A stretch of DNA of 43,139 nt from Siculibacillus lacustris (GTDB taxonomy: Bacteria; Pseudomonadota; Alphaproteobacteria; Rhizobiales; Ancalomicrobiaceae): contig NZ_SJFN01000039.1 of assembly GCF_004328075.1 (NCBI RefSeq), forward strand, positions 1 through 43,139, in the 5' to 3' direction. Shown here in pieces: positions 17,992 to 25,874 of the stretch. Position numbers and translations under genes: made by a program. The first letter of the stretch is position 1; each line of letters begins with the position of its first letter. The notes beneath the pieces are model-generated. The model did no database searches. It saw only the letters and a program-made list of their open reading frames with translations, and was not told the DNA's origin.

Positions 17992-18462
17992 TCAGAAGGT
18001 GACCAGGAGCGACTTCACGTAGCCCTTGCCGACGACCGGCTTGCCGGCCTGATCGGTCGACAGCGGCACGACCGCGTCGGCGGGGACCTCGCGGCCGTCC
18101 TCGACGGCGGTGTCGACGTGAAGCTGGTAGCCGGCGTCGATCAGCGCGTCGGCGATGTCGACGGTGATCTTCAGCGTGCGGCCCGAGCCGATGCTGGCGC
18201 CGGTGATGCCGTCGACCTCCGCGGGCCGCCCGCCCGAGGCGCGCTGCCAATCGGCGAGGTGGCGCCAGTATTTGGCGCGGTCGCCGGCGAGCCACAGCGT
18301 GCCCTTGTACTTGCCGCCGGCGTCGCCGACCCACAGCACGGCATAGGCGCCGCTGCCGCCGTAAGCCTTCATCGTGGTCTGGACGGTGACTTGTTTCGCC
18401 TCGGCGGCGATCGGCGCGAGGAAGGCCGCGCCGATGGCGAGGGCGGGAAGAACGATCTTCAT
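17992..18462 (-). CDS. DUF2271 protein, predicted FMN-carrying periplasmic redox protein
   Basis: This exported protein of 156 residues has a signal peptide ending near AAEAK (residue 23). It contains DGITGAS at residues 84-90, an exact match to the D-x-x-[ST]-G-A-[ST] motif that ApbE modifies, so S90 is the likely FMN attachment point. DUF2271 proteins with PepSY reductases and ApbE are known from flavinylation surveys of bacterial genomes. In this operon the flow would be NADPH, PepSY fusion, DUF2271-FMN, then an unknown acceptor, possibly a metal. The gap of 17 bases to the PepSY gene supports one transcript. Confidence 0.88.
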   Translation of the reverse strand: MKIVLPALAIGAAFLAPIAAEAKQVTVQTTMKAYGGSGAYAVLWVGDAGGKYKGTLWLAGDRAKYWRHLADWQRASGGRPAEVDGITGASIGSGRTLKITVDIADALIDAGYQLHVDTAVEDGREVPADAVVPLSTDQAGKPVVGKGYVKSLLVTF

Positions 18463-18514
18463 GATCCGGGTTCCGTTGTCTCGGGAGGGGAGAGCGGCGC
18501 GCCGCGGCGCGGCG

Positions 18515-18853
18515 TCAGTTCACTTCGACCGTCGGGCGGGCCTTGCCCTGGAACAGGCGGTTGTCGGGGACCGGCGCGGCGGGGTCGGTCGCCGCCGGGC
18601 GCTCGGCGCGGGCGCCGTCGCGCGCGCCGTGGCCCTCGTCGTCGTGATGGCGGCGGTGGCGGCCGTCGCGATCGTGGTGCCCGTGCCGCTCGCGATCGGC
18701 GACGCGGAACGCGCCGTCGTCGTCGGAGGCGGCGACGGAATCGCGATGTTCGGCACCGTGGCGATGATGGAGGACGTCGGTGGCGGCGAAGGCGACGCCG
18801 ATCGAGGCGGCGCCGGCCAGGAGAGCGACGGCGAGGAGGAGAGGTCTTTTCAT
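18515..18853 (-). CDS. small exported histidine/aspartate-rich protein
   Basis: This protein of 112 residues has a clean signal peptide (MKRPLLLAVALLAGAASIG, cleavage near AFA, residue 23). The mature part is dominated by His, Asp and Arg, for example LHHRHGAEHRD and DGRHRRHHDDEGHG, and ends with NRLFQGKARPTVEVN. No family was recognised. The composition suggests binding of divalent metal in the periplasm, which is an inference. Its promoter region carries a tandem TTCAGG-type repeat, also present before the small PepSY gene at 21120. It lies 52 bases upstream of the DUF2271 gene and is probably the first gene of that operon. Confidence 0.7.
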   Translation of the reverse strand: MKRPLLLAVALLAGAASIGVAFAATDVLHHRHGAEHRDSVAASDDDGAFRVADRERHGHHDRDGRHRRHHDDEGHGARDGARAERPAATDPAAPVPDNRLFQGKARPTVEVN

Positions 18854-18897
18854 CGGGGGCTCCGGTCTGAGGCGACCGGATCACCCTGCGGCGGCGA

Positions 18898-18914
18898 CCT
18901 GACAGGCACCTGAA
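18898..18914 (-). promoter_or_regulatory. tandem response-regulator box upstream of the His-rich gene
   Basis: On the minus strand TTCAGG, five bases and GTCAGG follow one another with an 11-bp period, 45 bases before the start at 18853. This two-hexamer, one-helical-turn layout is how PmrA/QseB-type OmpR-family regulators bind. The same repeat occurs at 21053-21069. Confidence 0.55.
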
Positions 18915-18931
18915 CGACCGACCGGGCGGCG

Positions 18932-18948
18932 TTCAGCTCGCCGTCAGG
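18932..18948 (+). promoter_or_regulatory. third, degenerate tandem box
   Basis: TTCAGC, five bases and GTCAGG occur on the plus strand with the same 11-bp period, overlapping the 3' end of the sensor kinase gene and facing the box at 18898-18914. It is a weaker match and could be chance. Confidence 0.3.
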
Positions 18949-20299
18949 CGGCAGATCGGCTGCGCGGAAGTTCGACGCGCGCGAGGAAACCCTCGGCGCG
19001 GCCGGGAATCGGCGACAGGAGATCGAGCCTCAGACCGGCCCCCCGGCAGACCGCCGCGACGATGGCGAGGCCGAGACCCGAGCCCTCCGCCGTGGTCGGC
19101 CCGCGCTCGAAGCGGCGGGTCAACCGTTCGAGCCGATCGGGGGCGACCGCCGGCCCGTCGTTCTCGACCTCGAAGCGATGGTCGCCGAGGCGCACCGCGA
19201 CCTTGCCGTCGCGCGCGCCGTGCTTCAGCGCATTCTCGATCAGATTGCGCGCCAAGACCGCGAAGGCGTCGGGGTCGAGGTCGCTCGGCCCGCCGCCGTC
19301 GGGGGGAATCGCCACGTCGAGCCGCTCGGCGACGTCGAAGCGCCGGTCGATCTCCTCGACGACCAGCGCCAGCACCGGCCCGAGCGGCGCGGCCTTCTCG
19401 GCGATCAGGCCGCCGCCTTCGGCCTTGGCGAGTTGCAACAGCTTCTCGGACAGGCCGGACAGCCGGCGCAACGATGCGGCGACGGCGCGGGCCCGCTCGC
19501 GGCCGGTCTCGTCGGTCATTTCGGCGATGAGGCGCTGCGCCTGGGCGAGCGCCGCGGCGATCGGCGTGCGCAGTTCATGAGCGCTGTTGGCGGTGAACGA
19601 TCGTTCCGCCTCGAGCGCCCCGCGCAGCCGGTCGAGCAGGGCATCGACGGCGCCGGCGATCGGCGCGATCTCGTCGGGGAGACCACGGGCGGCGAGCGGC
19701 GAGAGATTGCCGCGGCCCCGCGCCTCGATCTCGCGGCGGAACACCAGGATCGGCCGCAGCGTCGCCCGCCCGAGCAGGACGACGGCGATGAGCGCCACCG
19801 GCACCAGGGCGGCGAGCGGCCAGACCAGCGCCAGCACCGCCCGCCGCACCGCCGCGTCGCGATGGGCGAGGGCTTCGACGGTGGTCACGCGGACCGTCCC
19901 GCGCACCGCCGACTCGGTATAGAGACGCAGGCCGTCGACCGAGCGAAAGCCGTCGTCGAGGCCCTTCGGGATGCGGTGCGGCTCGGCGTCGGAGGATTGC
20001 AGCAGGTCCCGGCCCTCGCCGTCGCGCACGACATAGGTGATGAATTCGCGATGCGGGCCGATCGGCGCCATGTGCTGGGCGGCATCCCCGGCCTCGCGCG
20101 ACAGGAGTTCGGAATAGGCGAGCGGCAGGACGCGCTGCGCCACCTCCTGCAGCGCGCTGTCGAAGATCTGGTCGATCTCCCGGCGCAGGACCAGGCCGGC
20201 GACCGTCGCCGCGGCGAGCCACAGGACGGTGACGGCGAGGACGAGGCCGACGCCGAGCCGGCGCCCGAGGCTCCACCTGCGCTGCGCCGGTCCGCTCAT
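18944..20299 (-). CDS. two-component sensor histidine kinase (QseC/PmrB-like)
   Basis: The kinase has 451 residues: a first membrane helix at 16-38, a periplasmic part of about 120 residues, a second helix at 155-177 and a HAMP-like linker. The dimerisation helix carries the phospho-accepting H241 in SAHELRTPIAA, and the ATPase has N-box NLIENALKHGA and G-box GSGLGLAIVAAV. The periplasmic part is short like those of QseC and PmrB, and its signal cannot be read. The ATG at 20299 overlaps the response-regulator stop by 4 bases (ATGA), so the two proteins are translationally coupled. Confidence 0.92.
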   Translation of the reverse strand: MSGPAQRRWSLGRRLGVGLVLAVTVLWLAAATVAGLVLRREIDQIFDSALQEVAQRVLPLAYSELLSREAGDAAQHMAPIGPHREFITYVVRDGEGRDLLQSSDAEPHRIPKGLDDGFRSVDGLRLYTESAVRGTVRVTTVEALAHRDAAVRRAVLALVWPLAALVPVALIAVVLLGRATLRPILVFRREIEARGRGNLSPLAARGLPDEIAPIAGAVDALLDRLRGALEAERSFTANSAHELRTPIAAALAQAQRLIAEMTDETGRERARAVAASLRRLSGLSEKLLQLAKAEGGGLIAEKAAPLGPVLALVVEEIDRRFDVAERLDVAIPPDGGGPSDLDPDAFAVLARNLIENALKHGARDGKVAVRLGDHRFEVENDGPAVAPDRLERLTRRFERGPTTAEGSGLGLAIVAAVCRGAGLRLDLLSPIPGRAEGFLARVELPRSRSAA

Positions 20300-20967
20300 G
20301 TGCCGCCCCCGGGCGAGCCGAGCCGGTAACCCATGCCGCGCACCGTCTCGATCGCCGCGGCGCCGAGCTTCTTGCGCAGCCGGCCGACATAGACCTCGAT
20401 GGTGTTGCTCTCGACTTCGGACTCGAAGGAATAGAGCCGCTCCTCGAGCTGGGCCTTGGACAGCAACTGATTGGGCCGCTGCACGAAGGCCTCGAACAGC
20501 GACCATTCCCGTTGGGTCAAGGCCACCGTCCGGCCCGCCCGGTGGACGGTGCGGCCGCCGAGATCGACGTCGAGATCGCCGATCGTCACCAGCGGGTTGG
20601 GATTGCCGGAATAGCGGCGGCCGACCGCGCGGATGCGCGCCGACAGTTCGGCGAGATCGAACGGCTTGACCAGATAGTCGTCGGCGCCGGCGTCGAGCGC
20701 GGCGATCCGGTCGGAGATCTGATCGCGCGCCGTCAGGACGATCACCGGCGTGACGTCGCCGCCGCTGCGCAACAGCTTCAGGAAGTCGAGGCCGCGCCCG
20801 TCGGGCAGCATCAGATCGAGCAGGACGAGATCGAACACCGCGGTGCGGATCGCGCTCTCGGCGTCGGCCAGCCGCGTGACCCAGTCGGCGGAATGGCCGT
20901 CGGCGACGATCTGGTCGCGCACCGCCTGGCCGAGCACCGGATCGTCTTCGATCGAGAGAATGCGCAT
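20296..20967 (-). CDS. OmpR-family response regulator (QseB/PmrA-like)
   Basis: This DNA-binding regulator of 223 residues has a receiver domain with acidic pair E7-D9, phospho-acceptor D51 in VLLDLMLPDGRG and the switch lysine in YLVKPFDLAEL. A winged-helix domain follows (LTQREWSLFEAFVQRPNQLL, then TIEVYVGRLRKKLG). The ATG at 20967 gives MRILSIEDDP, the family start. A tandem TTCAGG box lies 85 bases upstream, between this gene and the divergent small PepSY gene, and a second one precedes the His-rich gene. Both are likely targets and the first may also give autoregulation. Confidence 0.94.
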   Translation of the reverse strand: MRILSIEDDPVLGQAVRDQIVADGHSADWVTRLADAESAIRTAVFDLVLLDLMLPDGRGLDFLKLLRSGGDVTPVIVLTARDQISDRIAALDAGADDYLVKPFDLAELSARIRAVGRRYSGNPNPLVTIGDLDVDLGGRTVHRAGRTVALTQREWSLFEAFVQRPNQLLSKAQLEERLYSFESEVESNTIEVYVGRLRKKLGAAAIETVRGMGYRLGSPGGGT

Positions 20968-21052
20968 GGGTCGTCTCGCCGTCGTGATGCCGCCGCGTCG
21001 CACCAGTCTAGACCGAGCGGCGGCGAACGCGGCGGCGATTTTCGACCGCGCG

Positions 21053-21069
21053 TTCAGGTCGCTTTCAGG
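21053..21069 (+). promoter_or_regulatory. tandem response-regulator box upstream of the small PepSY gene
   Basis: TTCAGG, five bases, TTCAGG: two perfect hexamers with an 11-bp period, 50 bases before the start at 21120 and 85 bases before the divergent response-regulator gene. The layout matches PmrA/QseB-type operators. Confidence 0.6.
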
Positions 21070-21119
21070 CCCGCGTGGTGGAATGGATCTCTCGCCCCTC
21101 TCGAGGAGGATGCCGTCCC

Positions 21120-21437
21120 TTGTCCCGCCGTGCCGTATTCGCCGCCGTCGTGCTGCTGATGTCCGCCGGGGCGGGGCTCGCCGAGCCGCGCTGCGACGTG
21201 CCGCTCGCCGACTGGCAACCGCGCGAGGCCCTGCAGAAGAAGCTCGAGGCGGACGGCTGGACGGCGGCGAAGATCCGCTCAGACGACGGCTGCTACAAGG
21301 CGATCGGCCGCGACGGGCGCGGCGAGATCGTCAAGGGGCGGTTCGATCCGGCCACGCTCGAACGACTCGAGGACGACGGGCGCGACGATCACGGCGGCCA
21401 TGGTCGCCACGGCCGGCGCTGGGGTGCGGACGATTGA
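21120..21437 (+). CDS. small exported PepSY-domain protein
   Basis: This protein of 105 residues begins, from a TTG start, with a signal peptide (SRRAVFAAVVLLMSAGAGLA). A single PepSY-like unit follows (WQPREALQKKLEADGWTAAK, then GCYKAIGRDGRGEIVKGRFD), and the short tail is rich in His and Asp (DDHGGHGRHGRRW). TTG at 21120 was chosen because GAGGAGG lies about 10 bases upstream; the ATG between them is in another frame. Such proteins sit beside OmpR-type two-component systems in many alphaproteobacteria. The tandem TTCAGG box in front implies control by the divergent response regulator. Confidence 0.75.
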   Translation: MSRRAVFAAVVLLMSAGAGLAEPRCDVPLADWQPREALQKKLEADGWTAAKIRSDDGCYKAIGRDGRGEIVKGRFDPATLERLEDDGRDDHGGHGRHGRRWGADD

Positions 21438-21468
21438 CGTCGGCCGGGGATCGGCCTTCGGGGGGATC

Positions 21469-22356
21469 ATGGACAGGACCATTCGCATCGCGGCCGGCAG
21501 CATCGTCGTCGGACTGATCGTCCTCGCGCTGAAGCTGCTGGCCTGGTGGGTGACCGGTTCGGTGGCGCTGCTCTCCGACGGGTTGGAGAGCACCGTCAAC
21601 GTCGCCACGGCGATCGCCGCGCTGATCGCCATCCACGTCGCCGCCCGGCCGGCCGACGCCAAACACCCCTACGGCCACCACAAGGCGGAGTTCTTCTCCG
21701 CGGTGCTCGAGGGGGTGATGATCATCGTCGCGGCGATCCTGATCATCCACGAGGCCTACAAGGGATTTCTCGCCCCGCAGCCGCTCGAGGCGCCGCTCGT
21801 AGGGTTGCTGATCAACGGCGTGGCCAGCGCGCTCAACGGCTTTTGGTGCTGGGTTCTGGTGTCGCAGGGCAAGAAACTGCGGTCGCCGGCGCTGGTCGCC
21901 GACGGGCATCATCTGCTCTCCGACGTGATCTCGTCGGTCGGCGTCGTGCTCGGTGTGCTCCTGGCGGTGATCACCGGCTGGATGATCCTCGATCCGCTGC
22001 TCGCGGCGATCGTGGCGCTGAACATCCTGTGGTCGGGCTGGCAGGTGACGCGCAGTTCGCTGTCCGGCCTGCTCGACGAGGCGGTCTCCGACGAGACGCT
22101 CGCCGAGATCCGCGCGACGATCGGCGCCCACGCCGGCGGCGCGCTCGAGGCCCACGACATCCGCACCCGCCATGCCGGCAAGGCGACTTTCGTCGATTTC
22201 CATCTGGTGGTTCCCGGCACCCTGTCGGTGCGCGAAGCCCACGCCATCTGCGACCGCATCGAGACGGCGCTGGCCGGCGTGATCGCGCAGGCGGTCGTCA
22301 CCATCCACGTCGAACCGGAAGGCGAGGCCGAACACCGCGGCGTGTTCGTCATCTGA
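21469..22356 (+). CDS. cation diffusion facilitator (CDF) metal transporter
   Basis: This inner-membrane protein of 295 residues has six predicted helices and a cytoplasmic C-terminal domain that binds metal (VDFHLVVPGTLSVREAH, then VTIHVEPEGE). It should export a divalent cation in exchange for protons. Helix 5 has the metal-site pattern HxxxD in DGHHLLSDVISS. Helix 2 reads LLSDGLESTVN, unlike the plain HxxxD of zinc exporters, so the metal is left open. It starts 31 bases after the small PepSY gene and is probably co-transcribed. The ATG at 21469 follows a GGGGGG stretch that serves as ribosome site. Confidence 0.9.
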   Translation: MDRTIRIAAGSIVVGLIVLALKLLAWWVTGSVALLSDGLESTVNVATAIAALIAIHVAARPADAKHPYGHHKAEFFSAVLEGVMIIVAAILIIHEAYKGFLAPQPLEAPLVGLLINGVASALNGFWCWVLVSQGKKLRSPALVADGHHLLSDVISSVGVVLGVLLAVITGWMILDPLLAAIVALNILWSGWQVTRSSLSGLLDEAVSDETLAEIRATIGAHAGGALEAHDIRTRHAGKATFVDFHLVVPGTLSVREAHAICDRIETALAGVIAQAVVTIHVEPEGEAEHRGVFVI

Positions 22357-22562
22357 CCCGAGCTGGAGGTCGCGTCGGCGGTCCGGTCGGCAGGGACGAG
22401 GGGCGCTCGCAGGCGTGGGGAGACGGAGGACGGCGTCGGTCTCGACGGGCGTGACGGCCCGAACGGCAGATCCTCGCGAAATTTGCCAGTTGCCCGGCGA
22501 AGTGTCAGAAGATGAGGTGATCGCTCGTCGACCCTTGCTCACCTCCCGGGCTCGAATTCTTA

Positions 22563-24362
22563 ATGACGCTCGTTGCGACGACCACGCGACCACCGATCCG
22601 TCGGCGGATGTTGGCCCGGCTGGCGGGGCTGGTCGGTTTCGTCGTCGCGGCCTTCATCATGACCGTCTATGGGATCGAGCGGCAGACCCGCGAGGACGAC
22701 TTCGTCGCCGTGGCGACCTCGGTCGAGACCCTGTTCGCGCAGAAGATCGCGACCTCCAGCGGGCTGATGCAGGCCACTGCGACCGCGCTCAAAGCCTCCG
22801 ATGCCCTGGCCCGGGCGCTGGCCTCCCAGAATCGCGACGCGTTGGAGACATTGGCCGCGCCGCTGTTTCGCGATCTGCATCGCGACCACGCCCTCACCCA
22901 TCTCTATTTCACCGGTCCGGACCGGGTGAACCTCGTGCGGATCCACGACCCCGAGCACTCCGGCGGCCTGATCGATCGCTTCACCATGCTCCAGGCCGCG
23001 ACCACCGGTGAGACCGCGGCGGGGATCGAGTTGGGATCGTTCGGAACCCTGACGCTGCGCTCGGTCAGTCCCTGGCGGCAGGACGGCCGGATCATCGGCT
23101 TCATCGAATTGGGCAAGGAGGTCGGGCCGCTCCTCACCGAGACCGGTGCGTCCCTGGGCGTGCATCTCTATGTGCTGTTGGCGCGCGATCTCCTCGATCA
23201 CGCGGCCTGGGAGCAGGGGCGCCGTCTGATGGGGCGTCCCATCGCCCCGCTCGACTTCGGCGATCACGTGTTGGTGTCGCAGTCGGTCGCCGAGGTCGAC
23301 GGCGCCGAGACCGCGCTGTTGCAGACCGCCGTCCGCGACACCGCCGCCCGCAGCGTGTCGATCGACGGCCGCACGCTGGCGGTCATGGTCCTGCCGCTGC
23401 GCGATGCTTCGGGTCGCGAACTCGGCAAGCTGGTGACGGTCGGCGACCGCAGCCGCGCGCAGGCGACCTTCACCTTCTGGATGGTGCTCGCCACCCTGGT
23501 CAGTCTCGGCGCCGGGACGATCGTCTTCCTGTCGTTCAATCGGGCCCTCGCCGGGGTCGAGGCCGACTACCGGCGCCAGCACGCCCTGGAGCATCGGCTG
23601 CTGACCATCTCCAACGAACACCAGCGTCTGGTGCAGATCGAGAAACTCTCGGCGGTCGGCACGATGATCGGCGAGATCGCCCACCAGCTCAACAATCCGC
23701 TGGTCGGGGTCATCAACATGGCCCAACTGGCGGAGCGCTCGGTCGACGATCCCGGGCGGGTGCGCGAACTGCTCGGCGAGATCCGCAAGGCCGGGCAGAA
23801 TTGCAGCGCCTTCGTCAAGCGCATGCTCAACTTCACCAAGGTCTCGAGCTTCGACAGCCGCCCGAGCGATCTCGGCGCGATCATCGACGAGGCCCTGGCG
23901 CTGTTCCACCAGAGCATCGGGCGCCGCGTCGGCGTCGAACGCCGGCTGCCGGACGGCGAGGTCTCGATCGGCGCCGATCCCAACCTGCTCGGCCACGCCC
24001 TCTTCAATCTCCTGACCAATGCGGCGCAGGCGATGGGCGACGACGGGCGCATCCTGTTGACCCTCGCCCCGGAGCGCCTCGACGACGGTCGGGCCGGCTG
24101 GCGCCTGACGGTGGAGGACGAGGGGCCCGGCCTCTCCGAAACGGTGGCCGCCAAGCTGTTCACGCCGTTCTTCACCACCCGCCCGGAGGGCACCGGTCTC
24201 GGTCTCGCCGTGGTCATGCACATCGCCCTGCTGCACGAGGGAATCGTCACCGCGAGCAACCGACCGGCGGGTGGTGCGTGTTTTGCTCTATGGCTTCCCG
24301 AAGGACGGCTCGCGGAGGGTCGCCGGCCGGAGGGTTCGCCGGACGTCGGACACAAGGCTTGA
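22563..24362 (+). CDS. dCACHE sensor histidine kinase (DctB-like layout)
   Basis: This membrane kinase of 599 residues has one helix at about 16-36, a large periplasmic dCACHE_3-type sensor (LYFTGPDRVNLVRIHDPEHS near 114-133, later IGFIELGKEVGPLL), a second helix at 302-324 and a coiled-coil linker without a clear HAMP domain. The kinase core has H374 in IGEIAHQLNNPLVG, N-box NLLTNAAQAMG and G-box GTGLGLAVVMHI. dCACHE sensors bind small organic molecules; the ligand here is unknown. It is followed 12 bases later by a sigma-54 activator and forms a DctB/DctD-type pair that probably controls the cytochrome operon downstream. Confidence 0.92.
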   Translation: MTLVATTTRPPIRRRMLARLAGLVGFVVAAFIMTVYGIERQTREDDFVAVATSVETLFAQKIATSSGLMQATATALKASDALARALASQNRDALETLAAPLFRDLHRDHALTHLYFTGPDRVNLVRIHDPEHSGGLIDRFTMLQAATTGETAAGIELGSFGTLTLRSVSPWRQDGRIIGFIELGKEVGPLLTETGASLGVHLYVLLARDLLDHAAWEQGRRLMGRPIAPLDFGDHVLVSQSVAEVDGAETALLQTAVRDTAARSVSIDGRTLAVMVLPLRDASGRELGKLVTVGDRSRAQATFTFWMVLATLVSLGAGTIVFLSFNRALAGVEADYRRQHALEHRLLTISNEHQRLVQIEKLSAVGTMIGEIAHQLNNPLVGVINMAQLAERSVDDPGRVRELLGEIRKAGQNCSAFVKRMLNFTKVSSFDSRPSDLGAIIDEALALFHQSIGRRVGVERRLPDGEVSIGADPNLLGHALFNLLTNAAQAMGDDGRILLTLAPERLDDGRAGWRLTVEDEGPGLSETVAAKLFTPFFTTRPEGTGLGLAVVMHIALLHEGIVTASNRPAGGACFALWLPEGRLAEGRRPEGSPDVGHKA

Positions 24363-24374
24363 TCGGGGCGAGAG

Positions 24375-25739
24375 ATGCAGAGCGCAAAGATCCTCGTCGT
24401 CGACGACGACCACTTCACCCGCACCCTCCTCGACGGGTTGCTGCGGGGGCGCTGCCTCGATCTGCGGCTGGCCGAGACCGGGGGGCAGGCGCGCGCCGCC
24501 TTCGCCGCCGAGGACTTCAATCTGGTGCTGATGGACCAACGCCTGCCGGACGCCAACGGGCTCGATCTGCTGCGGGAGTTCCGCAAGATCCGGCCGCGCC
24601 TGACGGCGATCATGATCACCGGCCACGCCGACGTGAAGGACGCCATGGCGGCGGTGCGCGAAGGGCTGTTCGACTACCGTACCAAACCCTTCGAGGATCT
24701 CGACGATCTCGAACGGGTGATCGGCAAGGCGCTGGAGATGGACCGCGCCTATCGCGAGATCGATGCGCTGAAGGCGTCGCTCGCCGGGCCGTCCCTGATC
24801 GGCGCCTCGCCGGTGGTGATGCGTCTGGCCGAGCAGATCCGCCAAGTGGCCAAACTCGACACCACCGTGTTGCTGGAGGGCGAGAGCGGCACCGGCAAGG
24901 ACGTCGTCGCCCGCATGCTCCATGCCGAGAGCCGACGGGCCAAGGCCCCCTATCTCGACGTGAACTGCGGCGCGTTGCCGGAGAGCCTGCTCGAGGGCCT
25001 GCTGTTCGGCTACGAGAAGGGCGCCTTCACCGGGGCGGCCAAGACCACCGCCGGAACCTTCGAGAAGGCGCACGGCGGTTCGTTGTTCCTCGACGAGATC
25101 GCCGACATGAGCCCCAAGCTGCAGTCGTCGCTGCTGCGCGTGCTGCAGGACGGCGCCTTCTCCCGGGTCGGGGCGACCGAACGGCGGTCGAGCGATTTCC
25201 GGCTGATCTGCGCCACCAATCGCCCCCTGGCGGCGGCGGTGGCGGCCGGCAGCTTCCGCGAGGATCTGTTCTACCGCATCAACGTGGTGGTGCTGCGATT
25301 GCCGCCGCTGCGCGATCGGGTCGGCGACGTGGTGCTGCTGGCGACCCATTTCCTCGACCACTTCACCGCCAAGTTCGGCAAGAAGGTCGGGCCGTTCTCG
25401 CCGGCGGCCCTGCGCGCCCTCGAGATCCAGCCGTGGCCCGGCAACGTCCGCCAGTTGAAACACGCGATCGAACGACTGGTGGCGCTCCATCCCGGCGGCC
25501 CGGTCGACGTGCCGCATCTCGATGGAGTCATCGAGGCGGTGGCGCCGGGGCCGGCCGCCGCGGTCGGCGCGCCGGGGCCGCTCGGCTACCAGCAGGCCCG
25601 ACACGACTTCGAACGGGACTACCTGCGCGGTCTGCTCGCCGCGGCCGGCGGCAACATCTCGGAAGCCGCCCGCCTGTCGGGCATTCCCCGCCAGAATCTC
25701 TATGTCCGCATGAAGCGCTGGGCGATCGTCACCGATTGA
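24375..25739 (+). CDS. sigma-54-dependent response regulator (NtrC/DctD family)
   Basis: This regulator of 454 residues has three domains. The receiver (1-120) carries D54 in VLMDQRLPDANG. The AAA+ domain (about 137-375) has Walker A GESGTGKD, the sigma-54-contacting loop KGAFTGA and Walker B LFLDEIADM. The C-terminal Fis-type helix-turn-helix is NISEAARLSGIPRQNLYVRM. All parts needed for ATP-driven opening of sigma-54 promoters are intact. A near-consensus -24/-12 promoter and a palindromic upstream site directly after the gene make the cytochrome operon at 25875 the obvious target. Confidence 0.94.
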   Translation: MQSAKILVVDDDHFTRTLLDGLLRGRCLDLRLAETGGQARAAFAAEDFNLVLMDQRLPDANGLDLLREFRKIRPRLTAIMITGHADVKDAMAAVREGLFDYRTKPFEDLDDLERVIGKALEMDRAYREIDALKASLAGPSLIGASPVVMRLAEQIRQVAKLDTTVLLEGESGTGKDVVARMLHAESRRAKAPYLDVNCGALPESLLEGLLFGYEKGAFTGAAKTTAGTFEKAHGGSLFLDEIADMSPKLQSSLLRVLQDGAFSRVGATERRSSDFRLICATNRPLAAAVAAGSFREDLFYRINVVVLRLPPLRDRVGDVVLLATHFLDHFTAKFGKKVGPFSPAALRALEIQPWPGNVRQLKHAIERLVALHPGGPVDVPHLDGVIEAVAPGPAAAVGAPGPLGYQQARHDFERDYLRGLLAAAGGNISEAARLSGIPRQNLYVRMKRWAIVTD

Positions 25740-25764
25740 CGACAGCTGTCGTGAAATCGCGACA
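25739..25764. promoter_or_regulatory. upstream activator site with palindrome
   Basis: ACGACAGCTGTCGT at 25739-25752 is a perfect 14-bp palindrome. It overlaps a second dyad, TGTCG, 8 bases, CGACA (25747-25764). They start at the last base of the activator's stop codon and lie 64-90 bases upstream of the -24 element, a normal distance for an enhancer-type NtrC-family site. Confidence 0.6.
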
Positions 25765-25827
25765 CCATCGATCGCCTCGCCCGCGCGAAACCGCCGAGAA
25801 ACGCCGCGGTTCCCGCCGCGGCCCGGC

Positions 25828-25842
25828 TGGCCTCGATCTTGC
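25828..25842 (+). promoter_or_regulatory. sigma-54 (-24/-12) promoter of the cytochrome operon
   Basis: TGGCCTCGATCTTGC has the invariant GG and GC exactly 10 bases apart and the TTGC of the -12 element, preceded by C. Transcription would begin about 12 bases after the GC, leaving a leader of roughly 20 bases with ribosome site GAGGGAA before the ATG at 25875. Confidence 0.75.
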
Positions 25843-25874
25843 GGTTCCCTCCTCGCCGAGACGAGGGAATCCGC

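Noticed and set aside
22563-25739. True DctB/DctD dicarboxylate system
   Set aside because: Domain layout matches, but no dicarboxylate transporter is linked and the sigma-54 promoter faces cytochrome genes.
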